The notes under the pieces: generated by a model | The model's input: the letters and a program-made list of their open reading frames with translations, nothing else | The model's database searches: none | What the model was told of the DNA's origin: nothing | Position numbers and translations under genes: made by a program | Shown: piece after piece, positions 1 to 6,367 of the stretch | Layout of the letters: each line of letters opens with the position of its first letter | How positions within the stretch are numbered: position 1 is the first letter of the stretch | Origin: Limnohabitans sp. | Lineage (GTDB): Bacteria > Pseudomonadota > Gammaproteobacteria > Burkholderiales > Burkholderiaceae_C | Direction of reading: 5' to 3' | DNA length: 9,747 bases | Assembly: GCA_018883305.1 (NCBI GenBank) | Contig: VEQI01000100.1 | Span: forward strand, 1 to 9,747

Positions 1-520
1 GCCACCAAGGGTGGTGGAAGATGGCGTCCACCATCAGGCTGCAACCATGTCGATGAACGACAGCAGCGATGTCCTGCAAAGGATTCAAGATGCCCGTGCC
101 CGTTTCGCAGTGCACCTGTGCCACATGGGTGATGGTGGGGTCGGCCGTCAGGGCCGCGTCAATGCGTGCCGGATCCGCCGGTTCATCATCCCGATGGTCC
201 AACAGAATGACAGCCCTGCCCAGATAACGCAGGATGCGCGCCATGCGTTGGCAATACGCGCCGTTATTGGGAACCAGCACTTTCCCCTGTGGAGGCACCA
301 AGGTGCCCAACGCTGCTTCAACGGCGAAGGTGCCACTGCCTTGCAGCGGGATGCACACGTGAGTGGCATCCCCCTTGGCGATTTGGATAATGTCCGAACA
401 CACCGACGCGGTGAGTTGATTGAAGGCGGTGTCCCAGGAGCCCCAATCGGTGAGCATGGCCTGCTTGGTCTGCATGCTGGTGGTGAGGGGGCCGGGCGTG
501 AGCAAGATGGGCGTGGTCAT
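1..520 (-). CDS. phnW: 2-aminoethylphosphonate:pyruvate transaminase, N-terminal part (runs off left edge)
   Basis: PLP-dependent class V aminotransferase that moves the amino group of 2-AEP to pyruvate, giving phosphonoacetaldehyde and alanine in the cytoplasm. The frame opens with ATG at 518-520 and reads MTTPILLTPGPLTTSMQTKQ, the typical PhnW N-terminus. It continues with LLTPGPLTTS (6-15), LQGSGTFAVEAALG around residues 56-69 (the glycine-rich PLP-phosphate segment), NNGAY, and HVAQVHCETGTGILNP. The last recognisable element is MVDA (163-166), whose Asp165 should contact the PLP ring nitrogen. The PLP lysine would lie beyond the edge. The gene starts 15 bp after the dehydrogenase stop, with a weak GAG-type ribosome site, so it is probably the distal gene of the operon. 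Oddity: after VDAI the frame reads FHHPWW where the family has a small-residue Ser-rich/Gly-Gly segment. A one-base shift there would restore STTLGG. Confidence 0.86.
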   Translation of the reverse strand, partial: MTTPILLTPGPLTTSMQTKQAMLTDWGSWDTAFNQLTASVCSDIIQIAKGDATHVCIPLQGSGTFAVEAALGTLVPPQGKVLVPNNGAYCQRMARILRYLGRAVILLDHRDDEPADPARIDAALTADPTITHVAQVHCETGTGILNPLQDIAAVVHRHGCSLMVDAIFHHPWW

Positions 521-535
521 GGCAGAAACTCGGTG

Positions 536-1633
536 TCACGGCAGGATGGCAGCGCGCAGGACCCGCTGTGTGGCGGCGTCATGCATGGCCTGATCGACTT
601 GTGTCAACGGGTAGTGACCATCGACCAGCTGCTTGAATGGGTAGCGCTGATGCTGGGCCACCACAAAATCCAGTGCTTGAACCAGATGACGCGGATGGTA
701 GTTGTGCACACCGCGCAAGGTGATCATCTTTTTAAGAATTTGGTTGGCATCCAGGGTGACGTTGGCATTGGGGCTCACCATGCCGCCAATGACATATGTC
801 CCCCCCGTACGCACCAGCGCCAAGCCCAGGGGAATCACGTCGGGCACGCCACAGACTTCCAGCACCACGTCCGGTCCTTGCGGGGGGCATTGCGCCTGAA
901 TTTCACGAGTCAGGTGGCTGGTGTCTACGGTGGGGTCCAGCGCCTCATCAACACCGAATTGCAACGACTGCTGGCGACGACCTGCATGGACATCCAGGCC
1001 AATCACCCGGCGTGCACCGCGCGACTTGGCCAAGGCCGCACCGTACAGGCCAAGCAACCCCAGCCCTTGAATGACCACGGTATCACCCAGTTGAATCTGG
1101 GCGGCTTCGGTGACGGCCACCATGGTGGCCACGCCACAATTGATGGGGGCCGCCTCGGCATCGCTCAGGCAGCCGGGCAATCGCAAAATCCATGAGCCAG
1201 GCAAGATGTAGCAATACTGCGCAAATCCGCCATGGTGGTGTGGCGGTGTGGTGGCTGCGAGGTGACCATACTTCTCCACCCCGGGTGACTTCTGTGGCAA
1301 GTCCAGGACATCGGTGAAGTAGTTTTGACCTGGAATGAAGTATTCACTCCAGGTGATACGGTCGCCCACCTGTAGCGGGTCGCCACGCATGTCCTGTTCA
1401 ACGCCTGCACCGATCGCCACGATGTGCCCCACGATTTCATGACCCAGCACGCCAGGGCAGGGGTTGGGACGATGTCCCTGGTAGGAGTGAATGTCCGATC
1501 GGCAAATGGTGGACATGCTCACGCGCACCAGAACCTCTCCGGCTTGGGGCTCACGCAATGGATAGGGCTGAACCTGGAACGGGGCGTTGGGGGCGTCGTA
1601 AGTCGCCACCAATCCGGTCGCGGGGATCGTCAT
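536..1633 (-). CDS. Zinc-type MDR alcohol dehydrogenase of phosphonate-catabolism clusters
   Basis: A 365-aa medium-chain dehydrogenase/reductase, probably a cytoplasmic NAD(P)-dependent oxidoreductase. Visible elements are the GroES-like catalytic domain (~1-150), the catalytic-zinc ligands Cys44 (STICRSDIH), His65-Glu66 (GHE) and Cys166 (INCGVAT), and a Rossmann fold with GLGLLG at 190-195. Asp214 at the end of the second strand favours NAD over NADP. The lobe at about 97-124, which normally carries four structural-zinc cysteines, has none but keeps the LPQK and KYGH segments. A family annotated as phosphonate-catabolism-associated alcohol dehydrogenase (TIGR03366, from memory) is the best guess. 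The start overlaps the phnA stop as ATGA, and GAGG sits 7 nt upstream, so it is co-translated with phnA. The substrate is unknown. A phosphonate alcohol such as 2-hydroxyethylphosphonate, oxidised to phosphonoacetaldehyde, would fit the pathway but is inference. Confidence 0.88.
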   Translation of the reverse strand: MTIPATGLVATYDAPNAPFQVQPYPLREPQAGEVLVRVSMSTICRSDIHSYQGHRPNPCPGVLGHEIVGHIVAIGAGVEQDMRGDPLQVGDRITWSEYFIPGQNYFTDVLDLPQKSPGVEKYGHLAATTPPHHHGGFAQYCYILPGSWILRLPGCLSDAEAAPINCGVATMVAVTEAAQIQLGDTVVIQGLGLLGLYGAALAKSRGARRVIGLDVHAGRRQQSLQFGVDEALDPTVDTSHLTREIQAQCPPQGPDVVLEVCGVPDVIPLGLALVRTGGTYVIGGMVSPNANVTLDANQILKKMITLRGVHNYHPRHLVQALDFVVAQHQRYPFKQLVDGHYPLTQVDQAMHDAATQRVLRAAILP

Positions 1634-2886
1634 GTCGTGACCTCGGTGCCATTGATGGCGAAATCAAAGATGTGATGACTTTTGAGAGATTGGCTCGTGG
1701 CGCGGCGCAGGTAATGCTCATTCAAGGGGTGGCTGAGAATGAAGGGCACGCGGGCTTCCGTGACGGCCCCGTGGCTTCGCAACCGTGCGTCCTGTAAATT
1801 GGACAGGTCGTGATCGGCTTGTCGTGCACCAATGACTGTCCCCACATCGCCAATCACTACCACATCACCTTCACGGTCCGCTGGCAAGTCAAATCGCTGA
1901 CATGCCTCTTCACGTGTGAGCGCCAAGTCAATGCCGGGAACATTTCGAACGGTCTCGATGATGGCCGCTGGCGTGACACGGCCATCACGACACCACACAC
2001 GAACGAATCCACCCAGCGCACCATGGTGACGCACAAAAGCATCGGTGATCGGGCAGATCACGATGGTGGAACCTGTTCCAAATTGTTGGTCGAGGATGTC
2101 TTGCAGAAAGATCACGTTGGGCGTGCCATCCGCTTTGGATTTATCGTTCATGCCGTGATCAGCCGTGAGGGCCACGGTGGCACCGAGATCGGACAAGCGT
2201 CCAAAGGCATGGTCCAGGCGTTGATAGAACGCATTGGCCACGGGGTCGCCGGGGGCGTGTTTGTGCTGGATGTAGTCTGTGAGCGACAAAAACATCAATT
2301 GGGGTTTGTCACGCGCCAGCAGTTTGATGCCCGCTTCCAGCACAAACAAGGAAAGATCCATGGAGTACATGTCGGGCTGGGGCATGCCCACCAATTCCAG
2401 CACGTTCTCGATGCCGTTGTCTTGCATCGTGCAGCGGTGCGCGAATTCGGACGACAGGCTGATATTCCCCCGTGACAAGTCCAGGCCCTTGCCCAGTTGT
2501 TGACGCAGTTTGTCCTTGGCTGTGATGGACACGACCCGCGCACCAGCTTCGGAAAACACGTCCAGGAGGGTGCGACTGCGCAACAACTCGGGGCCAGTCA
2601 TGACGACAGCCTCGCCGGCTTCGTTTAGATAGAAGTTGCCGGAGATACCATGTACGGAAGCCGGCGCACCGGTGATCAAGGACATGTTGTTGGGGCAGGT
2701 GAAGCTGGGGACGGTGCCATCGGCCACCGCCGTGAACCCTTTTTGCATGAAGCGAGCGATGTTGGGGAGGATGCCGTCGCGAAGACCTTGCTCCAGATAG
2801 GCTGGGTCGCCGCCGTCAATGCAGACGACGACGATGGGACGTTGCGGCCAACGATAACGAACGCCATTGAGATCTACAAATTTCAT
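1630..2886 (-). CDS. phnA: Phosphonoacetate hydrolase
   Basis: A 418-aa zinc enzyme of the alkaline phosphatase/nucleotide pyrophosphatase superfamily that hydrolyses phosphonoacetate to acetate and phosphate. The two-metal site is complete by motif: Asp24 (CIDGGDP), the nucleophile Thr63 (SFTCPNN), Asp204 and His208 (TDYIQHKH), Asp243-His244 (TADHGMND) and His372 (RSHG). The order and spacing match the characterised Sinorhizobium PhnA as I recall it. Length is normal for the family and there is no signal peptide, so it is cytoplasmic. The ATG lies 9 bp after the phnE stop, with no obvious Shine-Dalgarno. Its stop overlaps the dehydrogenase start by 4 bp. The substrate comes from PhnY, encoded in the divergent operon. 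This is not the unrelated E. coli 'PhnA' (now YjdM). A general phosphodiesterase is the main alternative, but the context makes that unlikely. Confidence 0.94.
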   Translation of the reverse strand: MKFVDLNGVRYRWPQRPIVVVCIDGGDPAYLEQGLRDGILPNIARFMQKGFTAVADGTVPSFTCPNNMSLITGAPASVHGISGNFYLNEAGEAVVMTGPELLRSRTLLDVFSEAGARVVSITAKDKLRQQLGKGLDLSRGNISLSSEFAHRCTMQDNGIENVLELVGMPQPDMYSMDLSLFVLEAGIKLLARDKPQLMFLSLTDYIQHKHAPGDPVANAFYQRLDHAFGRLSDLGATVALTADHGMNDKSKADGTPNVIFLQDILDQQFGTGSTIVICPITDAFVRHHGALGGFVRVWCRDGRVTPAAIIETVRNVPGIDLALTREEACQRFDLPADREGDVVVIGDVGTVIGARQADHDLSNLQDARLRSHGAVTEARVPFILSHPLNEHYLRRATSQSLKSHHIFDFAINGTEVTT

Positions 2887-2895
2887 GATGAATGC

Positions 2896-3693
2896 TCAGA
2901 TCGAACAGCGTCGTACCCAGGCCGACAACAGATCGATGAAGGTGACACAAAGAATGATGATGATCAGGATGGCAGCGGTCTCGGCGTAATCGAACCCCCG
3001 GATGGATTCATGCAGCACGACCCCGATGCCACCAGCACCCACCATACCCACCACCGAGGCTGAGCGAACATTCGACTCAAACCGGTACAACGAAAAAGAA
3101 ATCCACAGTGGCAGCACTTGCGGTATGACGCCGTACACCACCTCTTCCAGGGCATTGGCGCCGGTGGCGCGTACGCCCTCCACCGGGCGGGGATCAATGG
3201 CTTCAACCGCTTCAGCGAACAATTTGGCCAGCACGCCAGTGGTGTGTACCCATAGCGCCAGCACCCCGGCGAAAGGCCCCAGTCCCACGGCCACAATAAA
3301 GAGCATGGCAAAAACCATCTCATTGATGGCCCGACAAGCATCCATGAGCCGTCGGATGGGCTGATACAGCCATGCCGGTGCAATGTTCTCCGCGCTCAGC
3401 AAGCCCAGCGGCACAGCACAGACAATGGCCAACACCGTGCCCCAGATGGCGATGTGCACCGTGATCACCATCTCTTGCAGATAGATGCGCCAGTCGTGGA
3501 AATTGGGCGGAAAGAATTCCTTGCTGAAGACGGCCATGTTGGCCGAGTCTTGCCACAAGGCCAAAGGTCGCATGTCGGCACCGTGCCATGACCAGATCAG
3601 CAGCATCAACAAGATGCCCCAGGTCAGTTGCGTGGCCAGACTGATGCGCGGGGGCACCAGGGTGACATCTTTGAGAGCTGGCTGGGGAACCAT
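2896..3693 (-). CDS. phnE: Phosphonate ABC transporter, permease subunit
   Basis: A 265-aa inner-membrane permease of the PhnE family that forms the channel for phosphonates delivered by PhnD and powered by PhnC. Hydrophobic segments lie at about 20-36, 78-102, 125-150, 208-226 and 238-258. The cytoplasmic coupling (EAA-type) loop is visible at about 160-195 (EAVEAIDPRPVEGVRATGAN, followed by the conserved I-x-x-x-LP stretch). The downstream stretch SASVVGMVGAGGIG is typical of phosphonate permeases. It follows phnD by 24 bp and precedes phnA by 9 bp. Only one permease gene is present, so it would act as a homodimer. The start at 3693 has only a weak AGAG site upstream. The length is standard and no damage is seen. 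Confidence 0.94.
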   Translation of the reverse strand: MVPQPALKDVTLVPPRISLATQLTWGILLMLLIWSWHGADMRPLALWQDSANMAVFSKEFFPPNFHDWRIYLQEMVITVHIAIWGTVLAIVCAVPLGLLSAENIAPAWLYQPIRRLMDACRAINEMVFAMLFIVAVGLGPFAGVLALWVHTTGVLAKLFAEAVEAIDPRPVEGVRATGANALEEVVYGVIPQVLPLWISFSLYRFESNVRSASVVGMVGAGGIGVVLHESIRGFDYAETAAILIIIILCVTFIDLLSAWVRRCSI

Positions 3694-3717
3694 GACAAGA
3701 CTCTGCGACTGGATGGC

Positions 3718-4689
3718 TTATCGAGGCATCTGCTTGGACAACGCTTCCAGCTTGGCGTCGATGTCTGCCAATTTGACCTTTTTATCAGCGGCGCTCATGG
3801 ATTCATCGTTTTCAAACTTTTTGCGGTCTTTGAACAACTCCAATTGACGAATGGGCAGCAATTGCGCATCGGTAGATGCCTTGAAGCCGGCCAGGCGGTA
3901 CATGTTCTTGAGGATGTCCTTTTCGCGATCATCCTTGCCGTAACCTGTCACGAAGTCCTGGATTTTTTTCTTCAGATCAGAGGGCAAATCCTTGCGCCAG
4001 ACCAGCGGATCACGGGGGATTAGCGGGGATGTCCACAGGATGCGGATCTGATCCAGCTTCTCGGGCGATTTTTCCTTCATCTTTTGCGTCATTTCGCTGT
4101 TGCTGGTGGCCACATCGACTTGCTTGTTCAGCACGGCCAGGAAGTTGCCCTCATGGTTAGAGGCTCGCATCACCTTGAAATGGGTTTTGGGGTCCAGGTT
4201 GTTCATGCTGAACACGTAGTAAGTGGGGACCAGCGTGCCGGAGGTGGAGGAGGGATCGCCAATGCCGAACGAGTAGTCCTTGCCGTTTTTCAACACTTGA
4301 TCCAGCGTCTTGATGCTCGAGTCTTTGTGCGTGATCACATAAGAGTAATACCCGGGCGTGCCGTCAAGATCGACGAACTGTGCAAACACTTCGCCATTGG
4401 CTCGGTCCACGGCATCGATGGCCGATTTGTTGCCATACCAGGCAATGTGCACCTTATTGAAGCGCTGACCCTCGATGATGCCCGCGTAGTCCGTGGCATA
4501 AAAACCTTGAACCTTGACGCCCACCGCCTTGCTCATGTCTTGCAGGAACGGCTCCCACATCTGCTTGAGTGCGCCAGCTTTCTCGGTGGCAATGATGCCA
4601 AAGTTGAGTTCTTTGACGTCAGATGCGCCGGCCACACTGGCCGAAATCAACGCCGCAGCGGTGAGCAAATGCTTGAAGTGTTTGAACAT
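3718..4689 (-). CDS. phnD: Phosphonate ABC transporter, periplasmic substrate-binding protein
   Basis: A 323-aa periplasmic binding protein that captures phosphonates and hands them to PhnE/PhnC. Residues 1-22 are a Sec signal peptide (basic N-region with KHFKH, hydrophobic core LLTAAALISASVA, cleavage probably after AGA). The ligand region contains DPSSTSG (145-151), with Ser/Thr that should hold the phosphonate group, plus His179 (SNHEGN), Glu199 (TSNSEM) and Asp227 (SPLIPRDP). From Glu199, the spacings to Tyr68, Tyr115, His179 and Asp227 match the E. coli PhnD pocket as I recall it, where acidic residues hold the amine of 2-AEP. The last 35-40 residues are charged and probably helical (KDRKKFENDE and after). 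A clear GGAG site lies 8 nt before the ATG. 2-AEP is the likely ligand. Confidence 0.95.
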   Translation of the reverse strand: MFKHFKHLLTAAALISASVAGASDVKELNFGIIATEKAGALKQMWEPFLQDMSKAVGVKVQGFYATDYAGIIEGQRFNKVHIAWYGNKSAIDAVDRANGEVFAQFVDLDGTPGYYSYVITHKDSSIKTLDQVLKNGKDYSFGIGDPSSTSGTLVPTYYVFSMNNLDPKTHFKVMRASNHEGNFLAVLNKQVDVATSNSEMTQKMKEKSPEKLDQIRILWTSPLIPRDPLVWRKDLPSDLKKKIQDFVTGYGKDDREKDILKNMYRLAGFKASTDAQLLPIRQLELFKDRKKFENDESMSAADKKVKLADIDAKLEALSKQMPR

Positions 4690-4697
4690 GACTGTTT

Positions 4698-4701
4698 CTC
4701 C
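4698..4701 (-). promoter_or_regulatory. Shine-Dalgarno site of phnD
   Basis: GGAG on the minus strand lies 8 nt before the phnD ATG (4687-4689), inside the 29-bp phnC-phnD gap. It is the clearest ribosome site in the operon. It fits the usual need for excess binding protein over the ATPase and permease, and it supports the chosen start. Confidence 0.6.
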
Positions 4702-4718
4702 AAAGTGAAGTTGTAGGG

Positions 4719-5570
4719 TTAAACAAAAGGCAATTGAGTAGGAGGTGGGGTCAAACCATTGACCTGATGCGGCGATGGAAAAGCTGGCGAGAACAACTCA
4801 TGAGCCTCACTGCCGTACAGCTCGGCCAGCAAGGCTGGTGTGAGATCGCTGGAAGGGCCGTCGTACACAACACGCCCGGCATTCAGGGCGATGGTGCGTG
4901 GGAAATAACGGATGGCAAACTCCACCTGGTGCAGGGACACCAGCACGGTGCAGTGATGCTGGCGGTTCATCATCACGAACAGCTCCATCACTTTGCGTGA
5001 AGACTCGGGGTCGAGTGAGGCAATCGGTTCATCAGCCAGAATGAGTCGTGCGCCTTGCACCAGGCATCGGGCCAGGGCTGCGCGCTGCTGCTGCCCGCCA
5101 GAGAGCGTGGAGGCACGCTGCCAGGCGGTATGCTCGATGCCCACCGAGATCAGGGCTTGCAAGGCTTGTTGACGCTGCGCCATGGAAAAGCGCATCAGCA
5201 AGCTACGCCACCAAGTGGTTTGCGGCAATTGACCGATCAAGACGTTGGTGATGACAGGCAGTCGTTGAACCAGATTGAACTGCTGAAACACAAAACCGAT
5301 TTGTTGCCGCACCTGTCGGATGCACGGTGTGAGTCTGCCGCCACGCTGAATGGTTTTACCCAGGACTTCAACCTCACCTTCATTGCCGGTGACAAAGCCA
5401 GGCAAATGACGCAGCAACGTGGATTTTCCAGAGCCAGAAGCGCCCAGCAACGCCACCATCTCGCCCTCGGCGACACGCAAGGACACATCATTCAGGGCCA
5501 GGCAGTTGGAAAACTGTTTGCTTAAATTACGGGTAACAACGGCATCCGGCAAGACAAACTCCACTGTCAT
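4719..5570 (-). CDS. phnC: Phosphonate ABC transporter, ATP-binding subunit
   Basis: A 283-aa cytoplasmic ATPase that energises PhnE. All nucleotide-binding motifs are intact: Walker A GASGSGKST (43-51), Q-loop FVFQQFNL (Q96/Q97), ABC signature LSGGQQQR (156-163), Walker B LILADEP with catalytic Glu181, D-loop SLDP (185-188) and the H-loop His214 (SLHQVE). The segments around QIGFVFQQFNLVQRL and the ~20-residue stretch before MAQRQQAL are characteristic of PhnC rather than other importers. The C-terminal ~25 residues are proline-rich and unconserved. It is the first gene of the minus-strand operon. The ATG at 5570 has no strong Shine-Dalgarno, only a TGAG just upstream, and the promoter region is the 5571-5671 spacer. 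A phosphate or phosphite importer ATPase is the only real alternative, and the neighbours argue against it. Confidence 0.95.
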   Translation of the reverse strand: MTVEFVLPDAVVTRNLSKQFSNCLALNDVSLRVAEGEMVALLGASGSGKSTLLRHLPGFVTGNEGEVEVLGKTIQRGGRLTPCIRQVRQQIGFVFQQFNLVQRLPVITNVLIGQLPQTTWWRSLLMRFSMAQRQQALQALISVGIEHTAWQRASTLSGGQQQRAALARCLVQGARLILADEPIASLDPESSRKVMELFVMMNRQHHCTVLVSLHQVEFAIRYFPRTIALNAGRVVYDGPSSDLTPALLAELYGSEAHELFSPAFPSPHQVNGLTPPPTQLPFV

Positions 5571-5611
5571 CTCATTGCAATACCGCTAGCCTAAAGTCCA
5601 AATGTGGCAGG

Positions 5612-5621
5612 TTGTTGACAA
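5612..5621. promoter_or_regulatory. Candidate GntR-family (PhnR) operator palindrome
   Basis: TTGTTGACAA is an inverted repeat (TTGT-TG-ACAA) containing the GT-N2-AC core that FadR-type GntR regulators commonly bind. It lies in the spacer between phnC and the GntR gene. It overlaps the candidate -10 and start region of the phnC promoter, which is where a repressor would block initiation. That the adjacent GntR protein binds it is inference. Confidence 0.5.
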
Positions 5622-5648
5622 TCTACGATTTCTTCAGTGCTTGATCAA
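5620..5648 (-). promoter_or_regulatory. Candidate sigma-70 promoter of the phnCDEA-ADH-phnW operon
   Basis: On the minus strand, TTGATC (5643-5648, 4 of 6 matches to the -35 consensus) is followed after exactly 17 bp by TAGATT (5620-5625, 4 of 6 to the -10). Transcription would begin near 5612, about 40 nt before the phnC ATG. The -35 lies in the perfect palindrome TTGATCAA (5641-5648). Both boxes are only moderate matches, so the promoter may need an activator. This is prediction only. Confidence 0.4.
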
Positions 5649-5660
5649 TTTGCCGACAAA

Positions 5661-5678
5661 GTGACAAATTCATGACAT
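5661..5678 (-). promoter_or_regulatory. Candidate Pho box (PhoB site) upstream of phnC
   Basis: The minus strand reads ATGTCATGAATTTGTCAC: two 7-bp direct repeats, ATGTCAT and TTGTCAC, separated by 4 bp. This agrees with 15 of 18 positions of the Pho-box consensus CTGTCATAAATCTGTCAC, with the expected 11-bp periodicity. It points toward phnC and lies about 90 bp before its ATG. It overlaps codons 1-3 of the divergent GntR gene. PhoB binding would couple the import/hydrolysis operon to phosphate starvation. One untested arrangement places the -10 about 10 bp downstream, near 5645-5651, as an alternative to the sigma-70 boxes described separately. Confidence 0.5.
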
Positions 5679-6367
5679 TTGCAGCAACGCTCGACTTGTT
5701 AAAGAAGCAGTCGTTACCCACGCTGGTGCTCGAAGAATTGGAGCTCATGATCCGTGACGGACGTTTGAAACCCGGAGACCCTTTGCGAGAGACATCGCTG
5801 TCTTCTCAGCTGGGCGTGTCACGTGGTCCGATCCGGGAAGCATTTCGAGCGCTGGCGGAAAAAGGCTTGGTACGGGTGGAAAAGAACCGTGGCGTGTTCG
5901 TTCGCGCCATCACACCGCATGAGGCCGATGCTATCTATGAAGTTCGCTTGGCGCTGGAGCAGCTGATCATCATGAAACTGGCTCAGATACCGCTGCGTGT
6001 CTCCACTTCCCATCTGGCTACCTTGTTGCTAGATGCGCAGGGTCGTGCGTTGCGTTCAGACTACGCGGGCTGTCACGCCTTGAATCTGGAGTTTCACGAG
6101 ACACTGGCTCGACTCACGGGTAATGCAGCCTTGCTCGACACCTATCAACGCTTGGTCAGCGAGCTGTCTTTGTTTCGTCAGCAGGCGCATGCAAGCTCAC
6201 GCAATGCCCTGAGTCTGCAGCGCTCTGTCGCCGATCATCGTGCGATCTATGAAGCGTTGGTGGCTGGTGATGGTGCTCTGGCTTGGTCGGTGCTTCAACC
6301 CCATGTGGAAGCCAGTCGCCAGCGCTTGCAGTCTTTGTTGAACGATGAACCTGAGAGGTTGACATGA
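5672..6367 (+). CDS. phnR: GntR/FCD-family transcriptional regulator of phosphonate use (PhnR-like)
   Basis: A 231-aa FadR-subfamily regulator. The winged helix-turn-helix spans about 14-78 (LEELELMIRDGRLKPGDPL, then LSSQLGVSRGPIREAFRAL as the recognition region and the wing VEKNRGVFVR). The C-terminal FCD ligand domain spans about 83-222 and keeps metal/ligand histidines His142 (EFHETL), His189 (DHRAIYEAL) and His211, with Asn138 at the position often held by Asp. Regulators of this kind sit beside phosphonate genes in Burkholderia-type clusters (TIGR03338, from memory). The ligand is unknown; 2-AEP or a pathway intermediate is plausible. The ATG at 5672 is the only reasonable start, since an in-frame stop lies upstream at 5642 and the helix-turn-helix begins soon after. 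It lacks a clear Shine-Dalgarno. The stop overlaps the phnY start by 4 bp, so regulator and enzyme are co-translated and autoregulation is likely. Confidence 0.88.
   Translation: MTFAATLDLLKKQSLPTLVLEELELMIRDGRLKPGDPLRETSLSSQLGVSRGPIREAFRALAEKGLVRVEKNRGVFVRAITPHEADAIYEVRLALEQLIIMKLAQIPLRVSTSHLATLLLDAQGRALRSDYAGCHALNLEFHETLARLTGNAALLDTYQRLVSELSLFRQQAHASSRNALSLQRSVADHRAIYEALVAGDGALAWSVLQPHVEASRQRLQSLLNDEPERLT

Noticed and set aside
11..1195. 394-codon open frame on the plus strand
   Set aside because: It lies antisense to phnW and the alcohol dehydrogenase, both with clear family motifs. Its translation is rich in His, Gln and Arg with no recognisable domain, as expected for the complement of a GC-rich coding frame.
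1810..2475. 221-codon plus-strand frame
   Set aside because: Antisense to phnA, whose metal-binding motifs lie in the covered region; no domain or ribosome site supports it.
4084..4716. 210-codon plus-strand frame
   Set aside because: Antisense to phnD, with no motifs; a complement artefact.
5615..5620. Perfect TTGACA as a -35 for the GntR gene
   Set aside because: No acceptable -10 lies 16-18 bp downstream (TGCTTG at 17 bp). The hexamer is better explained as part of the TTGTTGACAA palindrome, so the plus-strand promoter remains unassigned.
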